Positions 19,449-27,658 of a DNA stretch of 64,000 nucleotides are shown in pieces. The notes under the pieces are model-generated. The model had not been told where the DNA came from. It was given only the letters and a program-made list of their open reading frames with translations, and searched no databases. Source of the stretch: Sulfobacillus thermosulfidooxidans DSM 9293 (lineage in GTDB: Bacteria; Bacillota; Sulfobacillia; Sulfobacillales; Sulfobacillaceae); contig NZ_FWWY01000001.1 of NCBI RefSeq assembly GCF_900176145.1, positions 687,517 through 751,516 on the forward strand, read 5' to 3'. A program made the translations under genes and the position numbers. Each line of letters begins with the position of its first letter. The first letter of the stretch is position 1.

Positions 19449-20576
19449 TCAGGAAGAGGGCGCTGAGGAAGCCATGGCTTCTTGTCCTGCTCGGACAACC
19501 AGCTCTTGAACGAGTCTTTGACGCCAAGGCATGAATCGCCAGTCAATGTGTTCGTGGCGCGCATGCGCTCCTTGCCCTACGGCGCCTAACCCGTCTAGAG
19601 TTGGCGTGATAGCCGCCGTAAAATTCCCATCTGAGGCCCCGCCCACATTAATTCCCGCCAATGGCTTTCCCCGTATGCTTTCCCAGATTTCAGCAGCTTG
19701 ACGAAACCACTGCTCGGCCACAGGTCCATGATCCATCGGTGGCCGGTTAAACCCTCCAACGTACCGGGTTGAGGTCCTCGTATCAAACTGGGGTGGCGCA
19801 TTCAAGGTCTTTTCGATCCGCTCTTGCTCTTTTTGCGTTTTGACCCGGATATCGATCTCAGCGACCGCCGATGCCGCCACAACATTGGTCGTCGTGCCCC
19901 CTTTGACCACCCCCACATTGATTGTTGTGCCGAGAACTCGATTTTCTAAACTCGCCAGCCACAATATTTGTTGAGCCAATTCCCGAATCGCACTCGCCCC
20001 CTGGTCCGGGTGAAGACCCGCATGGCTTTCAATGCCAGTAATCTCCATGCGGAAATTGCCAACACCGGATCGACCAATTTTTAAGGCACCCTCTTCGCCC
20101 CCGGGTTCTAAGACGAGTGTCACCGACGCCTTTCGAGCCTTCTCTTCAATCAGCTGTCGGCTAAGATCACTCCCAATTTCTTCATCTGGTGTAATCAACC
20201 AGCAAAAAGGAATATCGGCAGGCACATCATATAAAGCCCCCACACCAATCACTAAACCGCCTTTCATGTCCAAAACGCCAGGGCCAAAAATTCGGTCTCC
20301 TTGGTCCTGAAAGGGCATCGTGTCCAGGGTACCAAGCGGCCAGACGGTATCCGCGTGAGCGAGTAATAGGGCCCCTTGGCGTCCGGGAACGTTGCGGAAA
20401 ATCTCAAGAACTGGACCGCGCTCAGTAAAATGCCATTGGTATTGAAGAGAAAGAGGTGTTAAGGCGTCAAGGACTCGTTCCTGCACTTGACGGATCCCTT
20501 CAGCATATCGCGACGGCGATTCAATCTGCACCAAGTCCGCCAATAGCCTTTTCGCCTGGTTATCGTCCCAAGTCAA
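19449..20576 (-). CDS. M20-family metallopeptidase, probable N-succinyl/acyl-amino acid deacylase
   Basis: Zinc hydrolase of the carboxypeptidase G2/ArgE class, 375 residues. Metal and catalytic residues: LLLAHADTVW (His, Asp), GVLDMKGG (bridging Asp), ITPDEEIGS (catalytic Glu pair), VLEPGG and the C-terminal histidine in GAHARHEHID. The dimerisation insert has ESHAGLHPDQGASAI. I chose the TTG at 20576 because GGAGG is ten bases upstream; a GTG at 20597 is possible. It overlaps the racemase gene and is the last of four genes, where it would remove the succinyl group from the N-succinyl-L-amino acid. Confidence 0.88.
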   Translation of the reverse strand: MTWDDNQAKRLLADLVQIESPSRYAEGIRQVQERVLDALTPLSLQYQWHFTERGPVLEIFRNVPGRQGALLLAHADTVWPLGTLDTMPFQDQGDRIFGPGVLDMKGGLVIGVGALYDVPADIPFCWLITPDEEIGSDLSRQLIEEKARKASVTLVLEPGGEEGALKIGRSGVGNFRMEITGIESHAGLHPDQGASAIRELAQQILWLASLENRVLGTTINVGVVKGGTTTNVVAASAVAEIDIRVKTQKEQERIEKTLNAPPQFDTRTSTRYVGGFNRPPMDHGPVAEQWFRQAAEIWESIRGKPLAGINVGGASDGNFTAAITPTLDGLGAVGQGAHARHEHIDWRFMPWRQRLVQELVVRAGQEAMASSAPSS

Positions 20577-21753
20577 GTTCTGGAAACCTCCTTTCACGAT
20601 TAATCTTCAGGTGGGGATTAAGATGATCATCCTGTCCAAGAGGAATTTTCCATGTTTCTTCATACGTACAGACTTCTTGCATGCGCTTGGGATCCAAATC
20701 CACGCCAATACCAGGTCCTGTCGGGACCGTTAAGGTTCCATCGGCATTTAATGCAAAAGGTTCCGTAATAATATCTTGCCAGAAATAGCGGTCACTGGCC
20801 GAGGTATCGCCTGGCAAGGTAAATCCCGCTAAAGTCGTTAAATGAAGATTATGAGCCCGTCCAATTCCTGTTTCCAACATGCCTCCGCACCACAATGGGA
20901 TATGATGTTGCCGCGCAAATGCTTCAATGGCTAGTGACGGGGCATAACCGCCTACACGTCCCACTTTTAAATTGATGATGCCGAGCGCTCCTAACTCCCA
21001 TGCTTTTCTGGCATCATCAACAGAATGGATGGACTCATCGAGACAAATTGGGGTTGACAGCGTTTTGGCTAAGGTCGCGTGATCAACGATATCATCATAG
21101 GCGAGTGGTTGTTCGATCATCATCAAATGCAGGTCCTCAAATTCTTTGAAATGATCTCGATCAGCGAGACGATATGCCGAATTCGCATCGGCCATTATCG
21201 GAACCTCGTCGCCAAGACGTGCGCGCAACAGACGAAGTGGGATTACGTCCCATCCCGGTCGAATTTTGATTTTCAGTCGCCGGTAGCCTTGCTTCCAATA
21301 GCTTTCTGCAACCGCGCCGAGTTGTTCGGGACTGTCTTGAATGCCAATCGATACCCCAACAGGGATCCGGTCTACGTCACGACCTCCTAACAAGCGATAC
21401 AAAGGCTGGCGCTCAGATTTGGCAAACCAATCCCATATCGCCATTTCCACAGCCGCTTTGGCCATGCGATTACCGCGGATACTTTGTAAGCGGAGGGAAA
21501 TCTCCTGCGGATCTGTGATGTTCCCTTGTAAGTGGGGAATAATGGCATCGCGGATAGCGTAATAGACGGAGGCATGCGTTTCCTCACTATATAACGGCAA
21601 ATCTGAGGCTACCGATTCCGCATAACCTTCAATACCCTCTCCTCGCACTGTAATAATCCACGCACGCTTGGTGTCTTCTCGCCCAAATGAGGTGGCAAAG
21701 GGTGTTTTCAATGGCAGTGATATGAATTGTAATTGAATTTCTTCTAAACGCAT
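20560..21753 (-). CDS. menC: N-acyl(succinyl) amino acid racemase / o-succinylbenzoate synthase family
   Basis: Enolase-superfamily enzyme of the MenC/NAAAR type, 397 residues. Barrel signatures: LKIKIRPGWD (KxK acid/base lysine), MADANSAY, MIEQPLAYDD and CLDESIHS (three magnesium ligands), and INLKVGRVGG (opposite-face lysine). Members make o-succinylbenzoate for menaquinone, racemise N-succinyl amino acids, or do both. No other men genes are here, while a GNAT succinyltransferase-like gene and an M20 deacylase flank it, so N-succinylamino acid racemase is the better reading in this context. The ATG overlaps the GNAT gene by 10 bp, with AAGGGG upstream. Confidence 0.9.
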   Translation of the reverse strand: MRLEEIQLQFISLPLKTPFATSFGREDTKRAWIITVRGEGIEGYAESVASDLPLYSEETHASVYYAIRDAIIPHLQGNITDPQEISLRLQSIRGNRMAKAAVEMAIWDWFAKSERQPLYRLLGGRDVDRIPVGVSIGIQDSPEQLGAVAESYWKQGYRRLKIKIRPGWDVIPLRLLRARLGDEVPIMADANSAYRLADRDHFKEFEDLHLMMIEQPLAYDDIVDHATLAKTLSTPICLDESIHSVDDARKAWELGALGIINLKVGRVGGYAPSLAIEAFARQHHIPLWCGGMLETGIGRAHNLHLTTLAGFTLPGDTSASDRYFWQDIITEPFALNADGTLTVPTGPGIGVDLDPKRMQEVCTYEETWKIPLGQDDHLNPHLKINRERRFPELDLGR

Positions 21754-22484
21754 ACATTTATCCCCTTAACGTTTCTCGCGGCACCAGCGCGCTTTGGTTT
21801 ATCACCGCATACATAACACAATCGTCCTTGTGGTGATCGTGCCAGCCCCAGCACCGAATAGCCATCGTGTGAAAACTGGGTCACATAATATTCCGCCCAC
21901 CACATGGCCTTATCCGGGTCTTGTTGTCGTAATACCGCAATATTTTCCGGAATGGGTATAAGTTTCTTGGCCGTCTTTTTCGACATCGCTGGCCAATTCG
22001 GATGAAGTCCCACAAAAAAGCGATGGGTAGGCCAGGCCCCATTAATGGCGTCATTTAACACACCATAATAATTGGGATAAAATTCTAAAACGTGAGCTTT
22101 TAATATACCGAGATTTAACTGGGCGTTACGCCGTTGGAGGGGATCAAAGGTCCATCCCACAAATTCATAACCGTGGTCAAGGGCCCAATTAAGCTGATAC
22201 GATTTCATTTGCCGACCAATCCCTTGACTACGGTAGGCTGGTAACACGGCCATCATATGGGAATGCAAATACCATAATCCATGATACTGGCCAGGAAAGG
22301 CGACAGACATGGCAATCATGTTATGCCCTTCATCATATGCACCTAAAATAAGTCCTCCATGATCCGCAAATACCCTTAACAAGCTCACGGGAGTACTATG
22401 TGCATGGTGCCACACGCTTTCTTCTATATGCTGAACTTGTTGCAATTCGTCATGCGTCTGTAACGGCCGAATCGTCACGGGCAT
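21744..22484 (-). CDS. GNAT-family acyltransferase, probable D-amino acid N-succinyltransferase
   Basis: 246-residue acyltransferase of the COG3375-type GNAT group. The acyl-CoA-binding segment is VLPAYRSQGIGRQMK, followed by WTFDPLQRRNAQLNLG, a strongly conserved stretch of this subgroup. In Geobacillus a member of this subgroup is reported to succinylate D-amino acids ahead of the MenC-type racemase. An unusual C-terminal tail contains CYVCGDKPKRAGAARNVKG, with one CxxC pair. The gene is 15 bases after the Nudix gene and overlaps the racemase. Confidence 0.85.
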   Translation of the reverse strand: MPVTIRPLQTHDELQQVQHIEESVWHHAHSTPVSLLRVFADHGGLILGAYDEGHNMIAMSVAFPGQYHGLWYLHSHMMAVLPAYRSQGIGRQMKSYQLNWALDHGYEFVGWTFDPLQRRNAQLNLGILKAHVLEFYPNYYGVLNDAINGAWPTHRFFVGLHPNWPAMSKKTAKKLIPIPENIAVLRQQDPDKAMWWAEYYVTQFSHDGYSVLGLARSPQGRLCYVCGDKPKRAGAARNVKGINVCV

Positions 22485-22499
22485 AATCCAGACCTCAAT

Positions 22500-22979
22500 T
22501 CACGCCAATGGTAGTAGTTGTTGAAGAATGCGAGCCGTAGCTCCCCAAATTGTGCCGAAATCACTCCGGTACGCTATGCCGTAAGGACCCTTATAGCTTC
22601 CCTCGCGGAGATCTCGCCAAGAAATCCAAGCCGCTTCACTCACCTCTTGGGGATTAGGGGTCAACACAACCTTTTGAGAGATGGCAATAAGCCATGGCCA
22701 TATCCAATATTTCGACGCCTTCACGACGACTGGGGCTAAACATCCCAAACATTGAGAGGGTGTCAATAAGATTCCGACTTCCTCTTCCGTTTCTCGCCGT
22801 GCCGTCTCCCATAAACTTTCATCCCCGGCCTCCCTCTTCCCGCCGGGAAAACCAATCTCCAAAGGATGCTCCCGCATCCAAGAAGGCCGCTTAATAAAGA
22901 GCACCCACCAATCATCATGATCATAGGCAACAAGTACACTGACCGAAGCGACCTTAAATCCTGGCGGTGGATCCCACAC
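22500..22979 (-). CDS. Nudix hydrolase (CoA pyrophosphatase-like)
   Basis: 159-residue Nudix protein. The Nudix box is complete: G-x5-E-x7-R-E-x2-E-E-x-G within GFPGGKREAGDESLWETARR and the following ETEEEVG. The region upstream, VLFIKRPSWMREHPLEI, resembles the CoA-diphosphatase subgroup (NudL/YeaB). It begins with GTG after GAGGAGC and leads the four-gene operon. A CoA-ester pyrophosphatase would fit next to a succinyl-CoA-using enzyme, but the substrate is not proven by sequence. Confidence 0.88.
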   Translation of the reverse strand: MWDPPPGFKVASVSVLVAYDHDDWWVLFIKRPSWMREHPLEIGFPGGKREAGDESLWETARRETEEEVGILLTPSQCLGCLAPVVVKASKYWIWPWLIAISQKVVLTPNPQEVSEAAWISWRDLREGSYKGPYGIAYRSDFGTIWGATARILQQLLPLA

Positions 22980-23301
22980 TGTGTTAGCTCCTCACATCAA
23001 CCCTTCGCTATTATTTTAACAAAGTCCCGAACACCTGCATCCTCACTCTAAACAAATGGGGGAAATCTCTTCATCATTTGGTTTTTCTGCCGTGGTCGCC
23101 ATCCTCTTTTTTCCGGTAATATGGTCATGTACCAAAAAACAAACAACCCAGAAAAATCGGTGATGAGATGACTTTAAGGTCTTTTGAGAAAACATCCTGA
23201 GCCCGCACCTAAGGTGAAGACTCCTTCCATACTTAGGGAGGATCAGGCATAAGGACCTAAGCCCGTTAAAAAACAGCCAATATTGGGAGGCATCACAGAA
23301 G
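22980..23301. other. Divergent intergenic region holding the S9 leader
   Basis: 322 bases between the divergent Nudix operon and the S9 peptidase gene. It contains the structured element at 23172-23261 and the ribosome-binding site TTGGGAGG of the peptidase. A reverse-strand frame across it has no ribosome-binding site and no recognisable product. Promoters were not identified with confidence. Confidence 0.5.
23172..23261 (+). ncRNA. Candidate structured 5' leader of the S9 peptidase gene
   Basis: Nested inverted repeats form a compact junction: outer stem CTT(TA)AGGTC at 23172-23181 with GACCTAAG at 23254-23261; second stem CCTGA 23196-23200 with TCAGG 23243-23247; and inside it two hairpins, CACC/GGTG (23206-23216) and TCCTTCC/GGGAGGA (23222-23242, one G-U). 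The element ends 40 bases before the peptidase ATG. It does not match any riboswitch consensus I could recall (TPP, FMN, SAM, lysine, M-box, ydaO, T-box, yybP, ZTP). Folding is by eye. Confidence 0.4.
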
Positions 23302-25317
23302 ATGAGAACCATAGCAGGCGAGGATTTATTTCGTTTTAAGTTAGGCGGTGATATCCAGATTTGTCCCGGGAAGAAACTTGCCGTCTATGTAGAAAATCAG
23401 GCCGATCGCAAGACAAACAGTTATCATACCCGCATCATAAAAATCTGGCCGGGAGAAAAACCCGAACCCTTTACACACGGCCCGCATGATCAATCGCCCC
23501 AATTTTCCCCTGATGGGAAGTGGCTTGCCTTCATTTCCAAGCGCAGTGGACAAAAACAAATTTGGGTCATGTCAACCGCAGGCGGGGAAGCCCAACAAGT
23601 TTCCCATATTGATGGCGGCATTGAGTCGTTTATTTGGGCGCCCGATTCCCGCACCTTTTATGCAACGGCGCTATTAACAGATGCCGGTATTGTTGACGAG
23701 AACGCTACGGATAATGAGGACGACTATGTAAAATTCAATAAAGATGTTAAAGTCATCACAGAATTATCACATAAAATGGATGGGATTGGATTCTACGGGC
23801 CAAGACGTCCCCATATTATCCGCTTAACCCGCGATGGGGGGGAACCTGTGCAGTTGACCTTTGGCCCCTACCGCCATAGCCAACTGGCTATTTCCCCAGA
23901 TGGCCGCCAACTATTTTTTAGCTCGCGTTATGGCGAAGACTACGACCGCGAATCCTTTGAACATCACATCTATGTTCTTGATGTATCGGACACACAATCG
24001 TCTAAACCTGGGCAACCCCAGCGCATCTCGCCGCCAGGTCTTAGTGCCAGTTCTCCCGCCATGCATCCTGATAGCGAGCATCTTTTCTTTATCGGGACAC
24101 GGACTGAGGATTTGGGATATGATAATCCATCTTTGTATGTCATTCCCTTGTCTCATCCCGATCAAATCCGCATGATTGCTCCATGGTGGGACCGACCCTT
24201 TGCTGACGAATCCTTATCCGATATGTTAGGACCCGCTAGCAATCCCTTGCGCTTTGATGCCGATGGCTCCCATATTTTCTCGTTAACCAGCTATAACGGC
24301 ACCGTGCAATTGGCCCGCATTGACTGGCAACATGACCAAGTCGAATTGCTTACCAAAGGCGATCATGTCTATTACAGTTACGATATTTCCTCCGATGCAC
24401 AATTGGCGATTCTGGCGAAAAGTAATCCCACCAACCCTTCACAAATTGAATGGTTGGAATCATCCGCGTCTTCTTATGACACCCAATTATTAACTAATCC
24501 CAATCAAGAGCTGTTAGCATCTTTAAAGCTTTCAACCCCAGTACGATTCCATTATCATGCCGAAAACGGCCCGGAGATCGATGGATGGGTTCTGCCCCCT
24601 GTTGACCGTGAAGAGGGGAAGAAATATCCTGCAGTCCTTGAAATTCATGGTGGACCCATGATGGTGTATGCCGACAGCTTTTTCCTCGAATTTCAGTGGT
24701 TGGCTGCTCACGGTTATGGGGTCATTTACACGAATCCCCGTGGTTCCCAAGGTTATGGGCGGGAATTTTGCTTGGCTATCCAACACGAATGGGGAAATCT
24801 TGACTATCAGGACATCATGGCTGGTCTAGAAACCGCACTAGCCAAAAACCCCTGGATCGATAAGGACCGTCTTGCTGTCGCTGGGGGATCTTATGGGGGC
24901 TACATGACCAACTGGATTATTGGTCATAGCCAAAGGTTTAAGGCGGCTATCACCATGCGTTCTGTTGTCGACTGGAAAGCCATGGTCGGCACCGGAGATG
25001 GAGGATGGCACTGGATGCGCCGTGCTCATGATCAAAAGCCATGGCAATCGGATGACGACTGGTACCGTCAACAAAGCCCGATTACTTATGTCGAGAATAT
25101 CACCACGCCTTTGCTCATTGAGCATCAAGAAGGCGACTTGCGTTGCCCAATAGAACAAGGGGAAATCCTGTATACTGCGGTCAAGTATCTCAATAAGGCT
25201 CCCGTGAAATTCATCCGCTATCCCGAGGAATTTCATGGCATGAGCCGTAATGGCAAACCCTGGCATCGCATCTTTCGCCTTAACAGTTTCACCGACTGGT
25301 TAGCCCAATATGTCTAA
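23302..25317 (+). CDS. S9 family serine peptidase (acylaminoacyl-peptidase/DPP type)
   Basis: Prolyl-oligopeptidase-family enzyme of 671 residues that trims short peptides. The first ~400 residues form a beta-propeller with WD40-like (TolB-type) repeats such as SPDGKWLAF and SPDGRQLFF. The C-terminal alpha/beta-hydrolase has the oxyanion loop HGGP, nucleophile Ser530 in GGSYGGYM, Asp612 in EGDLRCP and His645 in EFHGMSR. No signal peptide, so cytoplasmic. The ATG follows GGGAGG. It is monocistronic, between the structured leader and a hairpin. With tricorn and pyroglutamyl peptidase nearby it suggests use or recycling of peptides. Confidence 0.94.
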   Translation: MRTIAGEDLFRFKLGGDIQICPGKKLAVYVENQADRKTNSYHTRIIKIWPGEKPEPFTHGPHDQSPQFSPDGKWLAFISKRSGQKQIWVMSTAGGEAQQVSHIDGGIESFIWAPDSRTFYATALLTDAGIVDENATDNEDDYVKFNKDVKVITELSHKMDGIGFYGPRRPHIIRLTRDGGEPVQLTFGPYRHSQLAISPDGRQLFFSSRYGEDYDRESFEHHIYVLDVSDTQSSKPGQPQRISPPGLSASSPAMHPDSEHLFFIGTRTEDLGYDNPSLYVIPLSHPDQIRMIAPWWDRPFADESLSDMLGPASNPLRFDADGSHIFSLTSYNGTVQLARIDWQHDQVELLTKGDHVYYSYDISSDAQLAILAKSNPTNPSQIEWLESSASSYDTQLLTNPNQELLASLKLSTPVRFHYHAENGPEIDGWVLPPVDREEGKKYPAVLEIHGGPMMVYADSFFLEFQWLAAHGYGVIYTNPRGSQGYGREFCLAIQHEWGNLDYQDIMAGLETALAKNPWIDKDRLAVAGGSYGGYMTNWIIGHSQRFKAAITMRSVVDWKAMVGTGDGGWHWMRRAHDQKPWQSDDDWYRQQSPITYVENITTPLLIEHQEGDLRCPIEQGEILYTAVKYLNKAPVKFIRYPEEFHGMSRNGKPWHRIFRLNSFTDWLAQYV

Positions 25318-25330
25318 TCGGTTCTATCCT

Positions 25331-25362
25331 GTGCCCAGCTGCCATCTTATGCAGCTGGGCAC
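25331..25362 (+). terminator. Hairpin downstream of the S9 peptidase gene
   Basis: Perfect 12-bp stem GTGCCCAGCTGC (25331-25342 with 25351-25362) and an eight-base loop, 14 bases after the stop codon. No T tract follows, so it may be a Rho-type or RNA-stabilising hairpin. Confidence 0.6.
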
Positions 25363-25417
25363 CTCTCGCGAACGCCTGAATCCCAAGGACGAAGACTCTT
25401 CTTATGACACGTTTTAA

Positions 25418-25705
25418 CATTTCTCGCGCCATCATCGACTAGCAAAATTTTTAGCCAATGCCAGCTGGGACCGACTCGGTGTTTACCTGAACGACAAAGC
25501 CCGAAACGCCGGAAAGCCCCTGATTAAAGTGTCGCCGCATCAGACGTCACAACTTGGTAATGGCGGTTGCAGAACTTTGGTAGAAAACGACCTATCGATC
25601 CGTATTCACCAGTGCCCGACGTGTAGACTGGAGATTGACCGAGATGTCAACGCCGCGATCAAGATTTTGCATCGAGGGTTAGCAATGTTCCAGCCAGTTA
25701 GCTAA
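25418..25705 (+). pseudogene. tnpB: Truncated tnpB (IS200/IS605 family OrfB) remnant
   Basis: Only the C-terminal ~95 codons of a TnpB-like RNA-guided nuclease are left. Recognisable pieces in one frame: RLAKFLANASWDRL, KPLIKVSPHQTSQ, LSIRIHQCPTCRLEIDRDVN and AAIKILHRGLA, ending at TAA 25703-25705. This is the RuvC-III/zinc-ribbon end, with the catalytic aspartate in DRDVNAA. The first zinc-ribbon CxxC is lost (QLGNGGC where a CSxCG-type motif is expected), an in-frame stop lies at 25415, and no start codon is present, so it cannot be functional. No tnpA is present. Confidence 0.85.
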
Positions 25706-25841
25706 CCGATATGCGTCACATAGGCATGGGACGAGCCAAATTCACGCTTGTGGAGATCGTGTAAGACCTGCCACGGCGGGTGATGGTGAATGAACCACGA
25801 AACTCTCCGCCTCTAAGCGAAGCGAAGGCGGAAGCAGTTCA
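25706..25841 (+). mobile_element. IS605-type right end / former omega-RNA region
   Basis: The 136 bases after the tnpB stop keep the look of an IS605-family right end: a G-rich stretch, then a hairpin CCGCCT (25807-25812) with AGGCGG (25826-25831) and the terminal GCAGTTCA near 25834-25841. In intact elements this segment encodes the 3' end of the guide (omega) RNA. The left end and tnpA are missing, so the element is a dead fragment. It ends exactly against the stop codon of the neighbouring hydrolase. Confidence 0.65.
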
Positions 25842-26804
25842 CTACTCGGTCCGTCTCCCCCAGGTCCTTAAACCAGGCAGGTACGGTGGAGCATGCAAAT
25901 GGTCCCAGCGAGATAAAAACGCATATAAATGCGCAGCATAATCGAATGGAACCACCTTAAATGCCTGAATATGCCCCGCTCCTCGAACAACCCACAACCT
26001 CGCATGGGGATCGGTCTTTTGAGCCTTGTGATACAAGTCCACGGCATTATGAACGGGAACTAGTGGATCTCGTTGCCCTGCAATAATGAGCAATGGGCGC
26101 TTGCCGAGTTGCCTTAAATGGGAAGCCGGATTGGCATCCTCCAAAGAGAGATGTGCCACGCGGGGTAAAACCGTCATAAGAACGGGTTGGAATATCCGGC
26201 GCGGTAAGTATTGCCAAATCGGCAGATCCTCTTCCAAGTATCGTTTCAAACTATCATAGGGACTATCGGCAATAATTCCAGAAACGTAAGGATTCGATTC
26301 GGCCGTCAGAAGGGCTGTTGAAGCCCCCATTGAATAGCCTAACAAAATGATATGGGTACCTGGTGCCAGATGTCTCCTCGTGTAATCAACCGCCATATTT
26401 AAGTCTTGCGACTCTAACGCGCCAATCGTCACCATATTGCCTTGGGAAAACCCATGGGCACGAAAATCAAAATCTAAGACACTAACGCCCATATCATGAA
26501 GAATCCGAATCACAGCCAATAACGGAATACAAGGTTCGGACCGGTTGGATGAATAACCATGCGCAATAATGACGGTGACAGAATGATCCGACGGTTGGGG
26601 AATCCACCAGCCAGATAACACCAAAGGATGTCCAAATTGCACCGATTGGTAGGTCATGCCCCAGCCCTTAGGATTTCCCACCACCGGCGAACGCCGGGGA
26701 TGTAAAAACATCCATCCAGCGACAAGCTCGTATACCGTCGCCACCAGAAAAACCACGACTGCCATAATCAGTCCTTTTTTGAGAAGGCGTGCCATGCTCT
26801 TCAC
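25842..26804 (-). CDS. Membrane-anchored alpha/beta hydrolase (YqkD-like)
   Basis: 320-residue serine hydrolase with an N-terminal hydrophobic anchor (about residues 9-32). The alpha/beta-hydrolase core has IIAHGYSSNR, FDFRAHGFSQG, the nucleophile in GYSMGAS, the acid in AGQRDPLVP and the histidine in GAGHIQAF. It resembles Bacillus YqkD-type extracellular-facing hydrolases of unknown substrate. The GTG start overlaps the upstream hydrolase stop (GTGA), so the two are coupled. Its stop codon lies immediately next to the IS605 right end, so the last residues may come from the insertion point. Confidence 0.86.
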   Translation of the reverse strand: MKSMARLLKKGLIMAVVVFLVATVYELVAGWMFLHPRRSPVVGNPKGWGMTYQSVQFGHPLVLSGWWIPQPSDHSVTVIIAHGYSSNRSEPCIPLLAVIRILHDMGVSVLDFDFRAHGFSQGNMVTIGALESQDLNMAVDYTRRHLAPGTHIILLGYSMGASTALLTAESNPYVSGIIADSPYDSLKRYLEEDLPIWQYLPRRIFQPVLMTVLPRVAHLSLEDANPASHLRQLGKRPLLIIAGQRDPLVPVHNAVDLYHKAQKTDPHARLWVVRGAGHIQAFKVVPFDYAAHLYAFLSRWDHLHAPPYLPGLRTWGRRTE

Positions 26805-27658
26805 GATTTGTTTGCCTCATGCCGAATCCGTTGGTAGGCTTCATTTAATAGCACGATAAAGCCATCGAGATCATAGTCATAGGGAAGATGGCCAGCACCC
26901 TGTAGCACAAGTAGAGGAAATGCCGAACCAATGGCCTCACGCACCTTTGGCAACGGAAACAAAATATCGCGATCCCCGTGAATAGCCACGGTGGGCACGG
27001 TACTCTGAAAAATGTGCTCCACAAAATTCGGTGCGGGATAAAATTCTCGCATCCGCGCCATCTCTTTAGCCCGTCGCCACCCATAGCGCATCCGTTCGCG
27101 CGTGCTAGGAGGGATCTCTGAAGGATTCAGTCCTAAAGCTTGCAACATTCGGTCACCATAAAAATCAAAACTCGTTATCCAAATGCCAATGCGGTTAAGC
27201 CATGTCCATGGCAAGGTTTTCATAGCATTCTCAGGCGGAAAATAGCCTGCACTGGCTACTAACACTAATCCCCCCACATCGCTGGAAAAATCGCTGACCA
27301 CGCGCCCTGCGACCATGCCGCCAAAAGAATGCCCCACCAAGATCGGCTGCCTGAGGTGTAATTGTTGGATGAGTTGATGGACAGCATCCCGAAAATCATC
27401 TAATGTCTGTACGAAAGGCGGCAACTGGGAATCGCCAAATCCCGGTAAATCCACCGCGAGATATTGTCCAGGCACGGGCCTTTGGGCTAACAGATCGGCA
27501 AACGCCCACCGCGAAGATCCCATGCCATGGATAAATATCCACGTCGGGCCTTCACCCAAAGCGGGCCACAAAGACCACACCAGGCGAAGAGGGCGATCTC
27601 TTAAGAGAATGACCGTCGTCTGTTTTCTTGGATCGGCAAGCACGTTTGTCACCACCAA
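26801..27658 (-). CDS. Alpha/beta hydrolase
   Basis: 285-residue soluble alpha/beta-hydrolase. Motifs: FIHGMGSSRW (oxyanion), VDLPGFGDSQ, nucleophile in VGHSFGGM, acid in HGDRDILFP and catalytic histidine in GAGHLPYDYD. The fold matches esterases/epoxide-hydrolase-like or MhpC-like enzymes; substrate unknown. The start is uncertain: TTG 27658, GTG 27655/27652 and GTG 27643 are all in frame and the region overlaps the upstream gene by about 10 bp. It is the middle gene of a three-gene set with the CAP-domain protein and the anchored hydrolase. Confidence 0.86.
   Translation of the reverse strand: MVVTNVLADPRKQTTVILLRDRPLRLVWSLWPALGEGPTWIFIHGMGSSRWAFADLLAQRPVPGQYLAVDLPGFGDSQLPPFVQTLDDFRDAVHQLIQQLHLRQPILVGHSFGGMVAGRVVSDFSSDVGGLVLVASAGYFPPENAMKTLPWTWLNRIGIWITSFDFYGDRMLQALGLNPSEIPPSTRERMRYGWRRAKEMARMREFYPAPNFVEHIFQSTVPTVAIHGDRDILFPLPKVREAIGSAFPLLVLQGAGHLPYDYDLDGFIVLLNEAYQRIRHEANKS

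Noticed and set aside
23043-23312. 89-residue minus-strand ORF over the S9 leader
   Set aside because: Runs through the structured leader and the S9 start, and has no ribosome-binding site.
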